From Calonectria ilicicola (taxonomy: Eukaryota > Ascomycota > Sordariomycetes > Hypocreales > Nectriaceae): DNA of 64,000 bases. The stretch is taken from the NCBI GenBank assembly GCA_020809705.1, contig CP085832.1, forward strand, positions 1,426,001-1,490,000, written 5' to 3'. Positions 1 to 11,354 of the stretch are shown in pieces (positions within the stretch are counted from its first letter, which is position 1; each line of letters starts with the position of its first letter). The notes beneath the pieces are model-generated. The model was not told the origin of the DNA. It made no database searches and worked only from the letters and a program-made list of their open reading frames with translations. Position numbers and translations under genes: made by a program.

Positions 1-1
1 G

Positions 2-178
2 GGTCACTCGAAGAAGAAACAGGAGAGTGTCAAGGAAGTAAAGGAGGTTGTGGAAACATGGGTTGTTGGTCAGGATGACGCAAAGACAGACGAGAAAACG
101 GTCCTGATACAACCAAAGGAAGAGGAATCACACGATACTATGAGAAAACGGAACGTCGAATCAATAACGAAGGCATAA
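2..178 (+). CDS. 3' end of a lysine/glutamate-rich protein (partial)
   Basis: Frame 2 is open from the window edge for 58 codons and ends at TAA 176-178. The peptide is very hydrophilic, rich in Lys, Glu and Val, and ends in ITKA. No domain is visible in this fragment, so no function is proposed. The bias towards charged residues looks like a disordered C-terminal tail rather than chance, but a fragment this short could still be a fortuitous open frame. The start and any domains lie upstream of the window. Confidence 0.45.
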   Translation, partial: GHSKKKQESVKEVKEVVETWVVGQDDAKTDEKTVLIQPKEEESHDTMRKRNVESITKA

Positions 179-840
179 AGAGAAACTGGAATTAATATAA
201 TCATATCCGCTATCACTCGGCATCTTGACCCAAAGAGAATTTCTGGTGAAACGTATTTTCAAATCGCACATTTAGCCTGCAACGTCACACTCGTGGATCA
301 CCTAAACCAAATATCCTCAGCCTAGCTTTAAAAGCCACCAGATTGAACAATAAGGCTCTCCGTCATTCCAAAGGCTGTGGGGCATATCAGGGATGGTGGT
401 TAATAGAACTCGACCAGGACATGTGATAGCGCGGTCAGACGCGTCTTCACGCGTCCGTCGAGATTGGTGGGGCTCCCTTTCACGCCTTGAGCATCTCAGC
501 ACCACAACAACCAGTTATCCTCACCACACTCGTTTTAACACATAAGCTGCGCCCTGCTGCATTTTGGAAAACAGATTTTTTTCCCCATATACCTAATATC
601 ATACGTGCTTCTACCTCACATCGTTCGTTTATAGCGATCACGAGAAGCAGCCCCGCCGGCATTCCAAAACGACAACAACAGCACCTACTGACGTGTTCAT
701 CTGTGGACTCCGGTCCTGTTTCACCCCCAAGCATGGCAGTGGATTTATAGTGCTCATTTCACAAGCCCAAAATGTATGAATTCGCATCTTCTTTTCTTTT
801 TATGCAGGAACCCTTCAGCTGACCAGCACTCAGGCCTCAA
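179..840. other. Intergenic; leader of the next gene
   Basis: No supported gene. A pyrimidine-rich run ending in TGCAG at 803-807 looks like a 3' splice site. Together with the in-frame TGA at 820-822 just before ATG 841 it suggests an intron in the 5' leader of the zinc-finger gene. Confidence 0.4.
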
Positions 841-1578
841 ATGGAAACTGAAACAAGATCGCGAAGTCGCGGCAAACCACTTCGAACCTACGGCAAACGA
901 GCTGCGACGGACTCTCGGGGGGATTCATCTTCGAAAAGACGGCGCACACAGGATGATGATTCGCAACAAGAAGACAGCAAAAGGGACTCGTCCCCTCAGG
1001 CAAACCCTGCCTCGGCAACAATCGCAACCCGCAGCACTCCAGATGCGTCCACGACACAAGCGAAACCCGAAGTGAAGAAGGGCTCCATTATGAACTTTTT
1101 CAAACCAATACCACAACCCTCGTCCACCGTCTCCAGCCCACAGCCTGAAGAGGCAGAGGATCAGTCGACACCTCCTTCATCTCCTCCCCCATCCTCTCGA
1201 GCAGAGCCAAAGCGGAAACCGCGGATCCTCAGGTTCCGAGGGAATTCATTACCAATATTAGAATCAGACGACGAGGCACACGACTCAGAAGGTCCCAGCG
1301 CAGCAAACAAGGAGAGTGAAACTGAGAGTCGTTGCACCCGGAGCGGAGATACAAAGCCTACGAGCAACGAAGCCGCGCGGGCGGAAAAGACAAAGAAGCC
1401 TAAAAAACCACCGGGGGTCCAGACCACCCTCAATATCTCATCACAGGCAGCCTTTTCTGAGTGTAAGGTTTGCAACACGGTCTGGAATCCACTGTACCCA
1501 GACGACGTAAAATATCACAAGAAACAGCATGCTGCAGTTTTGCGGGCAAAGAAAAAGATGGAGGAAAACGAGTTGTAA
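841..1578 (+). CDS. ESCO-type C2H2 zinc-finger protein without acetyltransferase domain
   Basis: Single-exon gene of 245 aa. The C-terminus carries a C-x2-C-x14-H-x3-H finger (Cys208, Cys211, His226, His230) preceded by a QTTL motif, the pattern of the zinc finger found in cohesin acetyltransferases Eco1/ESCO (zf-C2H2_3). The acetyltransferase domain that follows this finger in Eco1 is absent: the protein stops 15 residues after the last His. Residues 81-89 (GSIMNFFKP) resemble a PCNA-interacting PIP box, which Eco1 also has. The rest is Ser/Pro/Lys-rich and probably disordered, with basic stretches near the N-terminus that may act in nuclear import. A nuclear role at replication forks or chromatin is an inference. 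It converges on the 2EXR gene, with 96 bp between stops. Confidence 0.8.
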   Translation: METETRSRSRGKPLRTYGKRAATDSRGDSSSKRRRTQDDDSQQEDSKRDSSPQANPASATIATRSTPDASTTQAKPEVKKGSIMNFFKPIPQPSSTVSSPQPEEAEDQSTPPSSPPPSSRAEPKRKPRILRFRGNSLPILESDDEAHDSEGPSAANKESETESRCTRSGDTKPTSNEAARAEKTKKPKKPPGVQTTLNISSQAAFSECKVCNTVWNPLYPDDVKYHKKQHAAVLRAKKKMEENEL

Positions 1579-1674
1579 TATATATTTTAGACCAAGATAC
1601 CCAATATAACGACGCTAATGATTCTTTTCCCGCTTGCTTTCCATTTAAAAATACATGCCCGTAGGGTACAAAGG

Positions 1675-2790
1675 TCATTCATGTTGAATAAGAGCAATTT
1701 TTGGCATCATCAATACTCCATCTTGCTCCGTTGAATGTGACACTACACTCAGCTGCTTCGTACTTGCTCGTTCCCCTGTCAAGCCAATCTTGTTCAGTCT
1801 TTCACAAAGCTCCCGCACAGAATCCTCCGAGTTAACCTCATGAGAAGTACGGTTCTCCACGTCCTGGTAAATACCAAGAACTGCGCTGGGAAACACGGTC
1901 TTGTACGCCTGGTTTATAAACCGGTAGCTTAGCGCCTTGTAAAACGTACCAATCGATGCATATGCACGATTGCTAGAAATTTTAACCTCGGAGCATGGCA
2001 GGACTTTGAACAGTTCCTCCCAGGTCGCTTCCGTGGGGTTCTTCATGTGTGGTGGGATATTGTTGCGATAGATGGACAAGGTCTTCAGATTGCCTGTCCC
2101 GGAGATGACGTTCATGTAATGATGCTCCAAGTTGAGCGAGACGCTGTCTTGGTGAGGTAGTTCATTAATTCCCCGCTGCTTCCAAGGTCCCTCGATAACG
2201 AGATGTCGGATTCGGTTGAGGTCAGAGACAAAGCCATCTAGCCGGACTCCTCTATTCAGCGGTGTTGTGACGGCGTCATGGATTGCCCTGGCAAAATCCT
2301 TTCCATCTCGGCATTCATGGCATCCATCTTCAAATTGGTCGAAGCAGACATAATCTGACTGCAAGTCACACCGCACCATTCGGTGCATTGGCTTGTCGTT
2401 ATACCATGTGATATAACTACCCTTCCACCTCTTTGCGCTCAGGGGCGGTGATTCTAGGAGGCATGGCTCGGGTTCTTCAACGCGGATCAGATCAGGATAC
2501 TCTTCAAGCACAACCTGCCGAGCCTCTGAGCACACTAAGCTAATGTTTCGAAGAAGAGATTCGGATTTGGGAGGCCAGGCCAAGTCTTTCTTTTCCTCTG
2601 GAAAGGACGTCGACATGAATCTGCCTCCAAAAACCACTCGTTCTTTATTGGAAGTCTCGGCGTCTGAAAACACAGCAGTCCTGGCCTCTACATTGAGCTT
2701 GATCACTCGCACGCCTCGGTTGAGAGCCTCTCGCCAAATCATGACGCGGATCTCGGGCGGAAGGTCCATAAAGCTAGGGAAAGAAAACAT
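1675..2790 (-). CDS. 2EXR domain-containing protein
   Basis: Uninterrupted 371-aa frame. The N-terminus FMDLPPEIRVMIWREAL is the hallmark of the fungal 2EXR (F-box-like) family: a leucine-proline start, then an I-W-x-x-A-L helix, followed by a region listing strands R-V-I-K-L. Pezizomycotina have many such proteins, and none has a well-defined biochemical role. No signal peptide or membrane segment is seen. The start at 2790 was taken because the domain begins about eight residues later and the leader upstream has no other in-frame ATG that I can see. Function unknown; a substrate-adaptor role is only an analogy with F-box proteins. Confidence 0.8.
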   Translation of the reverse strand: MFSFPSFMDLPPEIRVMIWREALNRGVRVIKLNVEARTAVFSDAETSNKERVVFGGRFMSTSFPEEKKDLAWPPKSESLLRNISLVCSEARQVVLEEYPDLIRVEEPEPCLLESPPLSAKRWKGSYITWYNDKPMHRMVRCDLQSDYVCFDQFEDGCHECRDGKDFARAIHDAVTTPLNRGVRLDGFVSDLNRIRHLVIEGPWKQRGINELPHQDSVSLNLEHHYMNVISGTGNLKTLSIYRNNIPPHMKNPTEATWEELFKVLPCSEVKISSNRAYASIGTFYKALSYRFINQAYKTVFPSAVLGIYQDVENRTSHEVNSEDSVRELCERLNKIGLTGERASTKQLSVVSHSTEQDGVLMMPKIALIQHE

Positions 2791-4228
2791 GTTGAAACTC
2801 GTAATTTTTTTGGTGTCTTTGGAAGTGCCGTTCTAGGGATTCTGAACACGGATTGAGGAAGGCTCTTTGACTCTTTTATTATATACCTGAGCTGTCGTGA
2901 TTTACATCCTTTGTCCACTTGCCATGAAGTGATGGTTTGAAAGAATGTAAGCGCCGCAACATAATCGCTTTGCCGCCCTTGTTCATTAATCCTTGGTGTG
3001 ATTTTTGTTTTACAAAGCTAAGCGCCTATTTACAGTGTTGGCTGCCCGTCCTTTCTCAATGGCCTCGTCATGTGATTCGGGTGAAGGAGCGTTGCGCTGT
3101 GATGGCCTTCGGGTTACTTGGCAGTAACCACCCCTCTGTCCAACCAAAGCACGGCTTTAGAGGTTCTAATTGTTTAGATACCAGTGCCAGACCAACACAC
3201 CAATGAAAATATTTTTCGCTTCATAATTTTTCGCTTCAGTTGGCGCTTCAGCTAATTATGTCTACGGGTACTTGTCAAGCCAACATGTTTAATGCGGCCG
3301 CCTAAGCATATTTTGTTGGAGTGAGCTTTAAGGGAAACACTAGGTATTGGCCAGTCTTTGTCAACACTCAAAATAGCAAGTTTCTGGAGGGGGATATATT
3401 CGGGTTCACTAAGGCCAGGGTGATGCGCGCGGCCTAGCCAGGGTGTAGTCGTGTGTCATTGACTCTGACATCAGCAAGCAGATGGAGAGCGGGGTTCTTT
3501 TGTGTTATATGTGAAGAGATGATAAAGCAACAAAGCTTTGTGTGCATGGCCGTGCATTGACTAAGGCAAATAATGAGATGTTTAATCAAAGATAAGGGAC
3601 GGGATTCCAAATACAATAATTGGTAGCCTGATGACAGGGTGGACTCTGCCGCTGTGGTAAGGCAACGAATGCAGGCACGTATCCACCTGTCAGACTGACC
3701 CTCTTTGCCATCCGAGTTGGCCCAACCTCGGTGATTAATAACAGAGGTATGAAATAATGAATATCAGTCATAGAATGAATGAATAGGGTGTTTAACCTAA
3801 TAAAATTGTAATATTATATGATCCGAAACCTGCAGTCACCCTAATTGATCCAGGTGATGGCATCACCATTGGTACAAACGGGGTTGATATTCTGCAGACA
3901 AGGCAGGCAACAGTGACAGCAGTAATCAATTGTCCAGTGGGGTCGGGTGCACCAATGTTTCATCGCTTAGAGTGCGAGATGAAGAAATCCGTGGACATAG
4001 GTGGGTTAATTGGGTACAGTGGTCCACGAAGGGCCACCAAAGGATCTGGTTGCAGGGCGCGCAGGCGAGCTATCCTTGATTAGATCATGACCGTTTTGAG
4101 GCTACACAGCCATTTCCAACTTTCCCGGTTTCCTGCCCCCGACAACTCCAAGAACAAACAAAAAAAATTAACTCACGGCGGCGCTTCCATCTTGCTTGAG
4201 TCGCTCATCGCAGAACTGAAACAGTAGA
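2791..4228. other. Intergenic, 1.4 kb, no gene seen
   Basis: Only short unconserved frames. It must hold the promoters of the divergent 2EXR gene and Zn2Cys6 gene. A short direct repeat of TTCGCTTCA lies near 3208-3242. No transposon ends or RNA gene were recognised. Confidence 0.4.
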
Positions 4229-5882
4229 ATGCCCCGCAAGTCGGGCACTGGGTGCATCACCTGCCGGTAAGTTGGGCCAAGCAACACACTCCAAAACCAA
4301 GACCAAGAACCAGAACCAACAAACTTCCCAAACCAGGATCCGACGGGTCAAGTGTGATGAAGCCAAGCCAGTCTGCCGAAGGTGCATCAGCTCTAAGCGC
4401 CAGTGCGATGGCTACCTTCCAGACGACTCAACCGTTACCCGCCGCCAGCTCGCTGATGCTGTGCGCCAACTCAGCGTCGTAGGCCCCGTCTCCAAGGCGC
4501 TGGCCCAGTATCCCCAGCATCAAGGCGCCTCAGCCCTACCGTCAAACCTGACTCTCTTTGATGTCTTCCGCAAGCTGACAGCCCCGTCCACGGCTGCTTT
4601 TATGCCCTCGCAATTCTGGACCGGCGAGCTGCTCCAGCTTGCCCACACTGAGCCCGCAGTGTGGCATGCCACTCTAGCTCTCGGCGCTCTACATCAGAGA
4701 CATGAACTCACGACGCAGGGACAACAAGGCGATCGTAGGGTTGGGCTTTATTCAAATTTGGCCAACCAACATTACGGGCAGGCCGTCACCTACGCGCGGG
4801 ATCTTAAGAACCCGCATAAACTCCTGTCGCTCAGCCTCGCCCTTGTGTCTGTTACCAACATGATGGGACGGTGGGGCGAGAGCCAGGTGCACATCATGGC
4901 TGGCCACCGTCTGCTAGATCAGACAAAGGGCCACCCGGCCACCAAGACAGCCGCCGAGATGCTGACGCGTCTTGATCTCCAGGCCATGACATTTTCAGAG
5001 TCGAGCGCTCCATATCCCTACGAGAATGCTCCGCGACTCACGGACGTGGTTGAGTGTATGCGGCAAACACCCTTCATTGAGAATTATGGTCAGGCAGGGA
5101 CTGCGCTCTTCATGCTTATTCGGCGCATGATGTCGAATGATGAAGTGGCTGTCTCAGACACTTCTGATGAGATGCGTGGACCATTTGCCCTGGAGACACT
5201 GGTCCGAGACGTTGTTGGTTGGGAGCACAAGATGGCACAATTTGAGAGGAACAGGTGGACCGGTGAACCAGGCGCTATTTCCACCAGGTTATATCACACG
5301 TTGCTTCGACTTTTTATCAAGGTGACATCGTTTGGTCCAGAAATCCGATGGGATGAATGCCTAGGCTATTTTGAGCGCGTTGTATCCTTAGTGGAAGCTC
5401 TCCGCCTCGCCACAGCGAGTGCGACGCCGCGCTCACCATTGTCTCTCGAGCCAGGCCTAATCATTCCGTTATTTATCACTGTTGCAAGGTGTCGACATCC
5501 CATCCTCAGAAGCAAAGCTATAAATATTCTGCGCACCTTGAAGAGACAAGAAGGCCAGTGGTATAGCGATGGCACTGCGGCTGTAGTAGCGAAAATTATG
5601 GAGATCGAGGGGCAGGCCGTTCTTGAACCCAACATTTGCAATAGTCTGTTTTCGGAACCTTCTCAGGATATCCCGTGGGAAGCATGGGCATCTGGCACAG
5701 CACGGCTCCAGACTTCATTAAGTTGGGAAGGTATCGAGAGGGTGCCCGAGATTGAGCGGGTACGAGAAACGTTGGTCATGGTACAGGCTGAACAAAGGCG
5801 GGTTGATCTGACATTTATTATGTGCTCTGGCGATGACATGGGCACATACGGCCCCTTTCGATCTGAAGTGGTGACGTACTGA
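4229..5882 (+). CDS. Zn2Cys6 transcription factor (Fungal_trans_2 type)
   Basis: Two exons, 4229-4266 and 4337-5882, joined across a 70-bp intron (GTAAGT..CAG) that splits the DNA-binding domain; 527 aa. The joined N-terminus gives a complete binuclear zinc cluster with Cys9, 12, 19, 26, 29 and 36, C-x2-C-x6-C-x6-C-x2-C-x6-C. Without the 38-nt first exon the first two cysteines are lost, which fixes the start at 4229. The middle and C-terminal regions have the helical pattern of the PF11951-like fungal regulator domain, for example the segment around HYGQAVTYARDL. A nuclear DNA-binding regulator is secure by family; its targets are unknown. The downstream neighbour on the same strand is the EBP sterol isomerase, but nothing links them. 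Confidence 0.9.
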
Positions 5883-6505
5883 AGGAACCAGGTGAATAGC
5901 TTATGAGTTGGAACTTGAATAGTTAAAGATACCCAGCCTTGAATAATTAAAACTTCGTCCATGACCCAGAGTCTATTAAATAACCTTATCACTACTTACC
6001 AATGAGACCCGCTTATTTATCCTAAACAACTGGCTACCTAAGGCGCTTGATCTAGTAATAAGCCAAGTACCGGCATTCTTGGCATGCATGTTTCACTGCG
6101 TTAATCGAATTCGCATTCGATGCGAGCCGAATACGACAGAAGCCGAATACATGCGGATCTACGCATTCGCACCGACGTTTCCAAGCGATAATGTCGATTA
6201 GACCCAGATACCCCGTCTTACTGCGTGCATCGTTGCTTTTCGAGTTAATTTCATTGGTTCTATTACGCTGAGTGCTTGGCAAAGTCCGGGGAAGAGGGGA
6301 ATGAGACGAGCCGGATCTCGAGATCCCGAGCAGGTGCTACCCATCCAAACTAATCAACGAGATCTCCGATCGATAAAACCCCGACCAAACCCAACCCATT
6401 TGGCTCTCCCATGCTTGTTGTCAATCAACAGTCAAAGCCTCAGTATCAACCTCAGCCATCCTGATTCGAAATCTTATTCGACAAGTCACATCAGTCACCT
6501 TCACA
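5883..6505. other. Intergenic; EBP promoter with small repeats
   Basis: Contains AGCCGAATAC twice (6125-6134 and 6141-6150) and nearby GCATTCG copies within 6105-6170. The 5' leader near 6400-6505 is C/T-rich. No gene is supported. Confidence 0.4.
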
Positions 6506-7288
6506 ATGGAGGCCGTTTCATTCTCTACTCTCAACGCGACGGCCAAGGTGCCACTGCATCCTTACTTCCCGTTGGATGCCCCCTTGGTTAGATATTCGCC
6601 CAACTCCATGTCCGCACAGGTTCTTGTGTCTATTTTTGCTGTCGGGTGTAGCGTTATCTTCTTGATCACGCACATGCTGGCACAGCAGTCTCGGTCGAAT
6701 CTGTCGGGCGGAGATAGGTTGACCACTATGTGGTTTGCTCTCTGCGGGTGCATCCATTTGTTTTTCGAAGGTAAAGCCAATATTTCTTCCATCATCAAGC
6801 TCTAAGTTTGTGCGCTAATCACAATAACAACAGGTTACTTTGCTCTCAACTTCCTCAACATGGCCGGCCAGATGGACCTCTTTGGTCAGCTTTGGAAAGA
6901 ATACTCCCTATCCGACTCCCGATACCTAACACAAGATTCATTTCTCGTCTGCATGGAAACCATCACAGCTGTCTGCTGGGGTCCTCTCTCGTTCATCTGC
7001 GCTTACTGCATTGTCAAGAACCATCCACTTCGACACCCGCTGCAGATGATCATTAGCCTTGGCCAGCTGTACGGAGACGTCCTATACTACGGCACCTGCT
7101 CCTTCAGCAGCATCATGTTCAAGATTGTCTACTGCCGACCGGAGGGCTTCTACTTTTGGGCTTACTACTTTCTTTGCAACGCCTTCTGGATTGTCATTCC
7201 GTTTTTCCTACTAGTGCGAAGTGCCACGGCCACAGCACGAGCCTTTGGCAAGCTTCAAGCATTGGAGCAGGCGAAGAAGATGTCCTAA
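6506..7288 (+). CDS. Emopamil-binding protein (EBP) family sterol delta8-delta7 isomerase
   Basis: Exons 6506-6770 and 6834-7288 (63-bp intron GTAAAG..CAG), 239 aa. It closely follows the animal/plant EBP layout (EXPERA domain) with four or five membrane helices: the IHLFFEGYF motif with His84 and Glu88, then QLWKEYSLSDSRY, CMETITA, GPLSF, HPLR, LGQLYGDVLYY and NAFWIVIP. His, Glu and the N-x2-W region correspond to residues known to matter in human EBP. The reaction in that family is moving the sterol C8 double bond to C7 in the ER membrane. Most fungi use the unrelated ERG2 for this step, so the physiological role here may be a back-up or a different sterol-like substrate. Stops face those of the GT8 gene. 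Confidence 0.9.
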
Positions 7289-7619
7289 GGTTTAAGAATG
7301 AAGATCTATCTTTTTGGGTCTCATGGGTGAACCCCAGGATCATCCTATCAAACTTTCATTCGACACAATAGACGGCACATGGGATCAGCAGGGCGGATTC
7401 CGATGATCAAAGGTTAGACAAAACCGAGGCTTGGGTGCATACACCATGATTAGTTTCTTGTACTATAGAAAATCCAAAACTTTTGCATCATATGTCATCG
7501 TGACATTGATTTTATTGCAAGTGATCAATTGAAATCGCCAATCTTCCCTCACTCAATCCACCCACGGCCAGAGGCTCACAAATAGCCACCACCATTGTTA
7601 TCTCGCAGGCATCGATGCA
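7289..7619. other. Convergent 3' intergenic
   Basis: Lies between the facing stops of the EBP and GT8 genes. It should hold the 3' UTRs of both; nothing else is recognised. Confidence 0.4.
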
Positions 7620-8978
7620 TCACACAGCACATATTTTCTGTAATGACATTAGCATTGTCTCAACATTGAATTTTTACTCTTACCTGTCTCCTTTCTGCAA
7701 ACTCGGCATAGAAATTATTCCAGATGTCTCTCTGGACACAGTTCTCCTCTCCGTTAGTTAAGCTACACTCTGGCTGGTGTTCTTCTCTCAGGCTACCTGG
7801 CATATGGTGCCATGGCTTGGGCACTGGCCAGTCTGAGAAATGGACATATTTTGCCTCATTTAAAGCTTCAACGGGGTCCCAGATTTCACGGTCCGATCCA
7901 AGGTAATGAGAGTGGTTCGATCGGCGCCATTCGCCAGTGAGCACATCATAGCGCCGATGAGGCAGCACCGTGGCGCTGTCTCGGTATAGATCATTAAGAA
8001 TCTCCATGTCGTAATCATTTGATTTAGCAGAGTGTATCCTTTCTAAGACCCTTTCGAATTCTGCTATATCAGGTTGGACAAGGACGACTTGTGATGACAA
8101 GACTTGCCTGTCGGGATTATCGGCCAGAAGCCAGTAGGCTCGTGGCATCGCTACGGGACAAGGTGGAATCAAGAATAGTTCATCCATGTCCTGCAAAATG
8201 GTGCCGTCAGAATCGAGAGACAGAACCCGGTCGTACTCTGTTTGGTTGAACGCGAGGAGCTTGGTAAAGGAGTCTGCCCAGGTCACTGGATATAAATGTT
8301 AGTCCTGTCGAGGGGGGGGGACATCATCGATCTGATCTCACTATCTACGCTGTTGCGACGTTGAATTTTTATAGGCTTTAATTTGACCCCGTACTCATCG
8401 CGTGCCTTCACCAAGAGGCTTCCGGCCCTTGATTCAGCTGCCGTTGCTTTAGGGTCGAGCATCTCGACCGGATACAACATGAGTCGATCTGCCCTGCTGC
8501 CAAGTCTATGTAGGGTTTCGAATATCATGACTGAATTTTGTAGATAATCTTCGTTGGTGACATACTGTGCGTATGCGAAGCGTGACCAATCCACATTGTC
8601 GGGTAGTGTCGTAGACTGGCCAAGTTTTGCCACGCCCGCATTAAACCCATTCTTGTTGCCGTCGTCGGGAGCCTGCTGGGGATCAAATTGATTTTTCAAA
8701 TTATGATTCAATTGTCCTGATTTTTTTGCATTCTTGTCGTAATAGGACTGCCTTTCGGGTGTTGCTTTGGGTGTTGCGATTCTAGTAGGGGCTACTGGGA
8801 AGACGAATGTGTGGATTCGTGAATCGGCATTGGCTTCATGGAGTCTTACCACTGTCTCCAGTGGTCTTTTGGTGGCCTCTTTTTCCGAATGGGAGTGCCT
8901 ATTCTCTCTGAGGAACCAAAGAATCATCATGCCCAGGATAGCTGCAGGCACAAAAAACCGGCGCCTTGTCCCTATCAT
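7620..8978 (-). CDS. GT8-like glycosyltransferase (GNT1-type glucose N-acetylglucosaminyltransferase)
   Basis: Three exons: 8342-8978, 7684-8285 and an 18-nt last exon 7620-7637; introns of 56 and 46 bp; 418 aa. A basic start then a hydrophobic stretch (FFVPAAILGMMILWFL) makes a type II signal anchor, fitting a Golgi enzyme with a lumenal catalytic domain. The sugar-nucleotide/metal motif is the DSD at residues 237-239 within LSLDSDG, followed by the MDELF segment typical of fungal GT8/GNT1 proteins. A C-terminal SHYLGSDREIWDP and HFSDWPVPKPW also match that family. The last exon gives the ending RRQKICAV; without it the frame reads through a GTAAGA donor to a less family-like tail. Donor substrate is inferred from the family only. 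Confidence 0.85.
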
Positions 8979-10340
8979 GACAGCGAGTGAATGAGGGTTG
9001 ATAAGATGTCTCTAATTATTGAGATGAAGATAATTGATCAAGTATATGGCATCACTAGACAATTAGAAGCAAAAAACTCGGCACAAGTCGTCCCATCATC
9101 TATTCTTTCCACCCTTTCTGAGAATAACACCTTGTGCAGCGTAGCACGATACCACTGTCTAAGTCGAAATTATTCATGCCATCGCCTTGGGTCTCTTCGA
9201 ATGAACTTAAATTAGGTACATTCCGCTTTTATTTATATAGATTCATGGTAAGATGTCGGTTTCCATGTGCGAAGGGAACCGTCAGGGCAACGATGACTGC
9301 ACACTACGGAACGACGATGCCATATGTGAAATCTCCGGCTTCGGTACTAAGGTATAGGGATTAGGTGAAAGTAATCAGGCGGCCGCGCAGGCCATAATTC
9401 GCAAATATTAAAGTTACGTGGTGTCATCTTGTCTGCACAGCTGGTCATTGAGTTAGAACATCTCGGATAGCCCCCTAAAGCAACCAATCAAGCTGAACCC
9501 TTGCAGGTCTTTTTGTAGAATGGCTTATTGACGGGGTACAAATTACCAAAAATACAAGGTTCGTTATGTCATCTTCAAGTCCTCGTCATCCCGCGATGTT
9601 ACTGTTATCCGAGCTCGGTACACTCAGTGCAACATATTGTAACGTTGTATGCAACTTAGACTCGGTCTTGTAGTAGACAAGGGGTGTCTGATTTGCCATT
9701 CCAACTTGGAAACTAGCACACACCGTTCAAAATTTGGTTACAATGTAACAAAGATGACTTACCCGGTGGAACTAAGCCACCAACCTCGCCAGTCACCCAA
9801 CCCTTGCGGCCGTCGGCCGGTCTCGGATGTGATTGGAAGTCCTGTGCAGCACAGCTCAGAAACCAAAGTGCTAGCACAGATAGTGTATTAAATATACTCC
9901 AAAGACTTATAGCGGCTCATGAGTCCGCTCAGAAATTGAGACAGATTGAGTGGAAAATAGATCTAGATATTATGTGAAGGAAGCCGCTGACAGGAATAGA
10001 GAGATATGCACCCCCGTTTCTTCCCTTCCTTAAAGGGCTACAAGATACATTAAATTTCGGATGCATCAGTAAAGTAGTATAAATTTAGGATGCAATTGAT
10101 AAACTTTTGCCATCTGACATCTATAAGCATGCTTCTAGCTCAGATCCACAATTAAATGTTGTTTTCTGTCGAGGCCGAATCCAATTCAAGCCCGTCACTA
10201 CTCCTATTTTGATGATGCATGAAATAACATCTCCAAAGGCCTGGCCCCTTCTCTACAGAAGCTAACCACTGACTTGTAAATAACCAAATAGCCATGGTTG
10301 GGCTAAAAACTGCTGCACTCGGGCATATTCCTTCCAGTGA
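8979..10340. other. Intergenic, 1.36 kb, no gene seen
   Basis: Upstream of the GT8 gene and downstream of the RidA gene. Only short, unconserved frames (longest about 80 codons). No tRNA, transposon end or obvious repeat was recognised. Confidence 0.4.
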
Positions 10341-10883
10341 TTACAGCTTGGCCTGGATCTTCCATGGCTTTGTGACGACACCAACACACTTGATCTCAAC
10401 ATCAGTGTTGGCAGGCAGAGTCTTGACGGCGACACATCTAGAGTTACAATAAGCATACAATCTCAGGGCAAGGCGCCAGGAGCGCCGCATCTCCCAACTC
10501 ACGTTCGGGCAGGCTTAACATTGCCCCAGTAGGTCATGTAGACTTCGTTCATTTTGGCAAAATCCTTCATGTCGGACAGAAACACGCTGACCTCCACGAC
10601 CTCGTTGATGCTGGATCCGGATGCTTCCAGAACTGCGGAGAGGTTCTGGATGACTCGGTGCTAACTGCGTGTTAGATATCTCCATTACGCACGGCAATTC
10701 TGCTCTGAGCCATGGCCAACATACAGTGTGAGCCTGAATATCTCCATCGATAACCTTGCCAGTGGCGGGATCCTGGGCAATGGAGCCAGAGGTGTAGACG
10801 AAGCCATTGGCCACGATGGCTTGGTTAAAGACTGGGAGCGGGGCAGGCGCCTCCTTGGTGATGACGGGGATGCGGGGAGACAT
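10341..10883 (-). CDS. RidA/YjgF-family protein
   Basis: Exons 10725-10883, 10503-10660 and 10341-10437 (introns of 64 and 65 bp), 137 aa, the usual length for this family. Recognisable elements in order: the N-terminal strand block ending FVYTSGSIAQDP, the AHTHRVIQNLSAVLEASGSS helix that spans the first intron, VSVFLSDMKDF, then PART at the second intron and a terminal VEIKCVGVV strand. The Arg of PART matches the conserved Arg that binds the imine substrate in RidA. The family hydrolyses reactive 2-imino/enamino acids made by PLP enzymes such as threonine dehydratase; fungal members are cytosolic or mitochondrial. No presequence is evident, so cytosol is favoured. Confidence 0.9.
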
Positions 10884-11354
10884 GGTTCCAATTGATGATA
10901 TAATTTTGCTTGAAAAGTATGTGCTTAGGATATTTCCTCTTGGATTATGTCCAGGGGATCTTTCGGTGTGTTGGTGATTTGGATGCGGGGGCCGGCGGTC
11001 GGCGTCAATTACCTGTTTGGCTCGGGATGCAATACTGCACTCCGAATTGGTGTCTTATCTCTAGCTGCATTTATCAGCACCTGGAACCCCAGTGCAGCAT
11101 AAGCATGCCTAGCACAGTTATGAACTAGGACAATCAATTCACAGATTGCTTCTGGCAAAATAGCCTAGAAATTCAGTGCACGTATTACAATAATAAGCCA
11201 TTCTAATCAATTTCAATTCATCTTATTTCAGATCTCGTAGATGGTAATCGCCGAGCTCTTCTTAAATCTACGTACGCAGCCAAGCGGGCTGAAACAGACC
11301 CCAACGCCGTCGCTATGCATGCATTTAACCCAAGCCCAAAAATGGACAGCGGCA
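10884..11354. other. Intergenic; promoter of the RidA gene
   Basis: Lies between the RidA start and the stop of the ELYS-domain gene. No coding frame or RNA gene is recognised. Confidence 0.4.
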
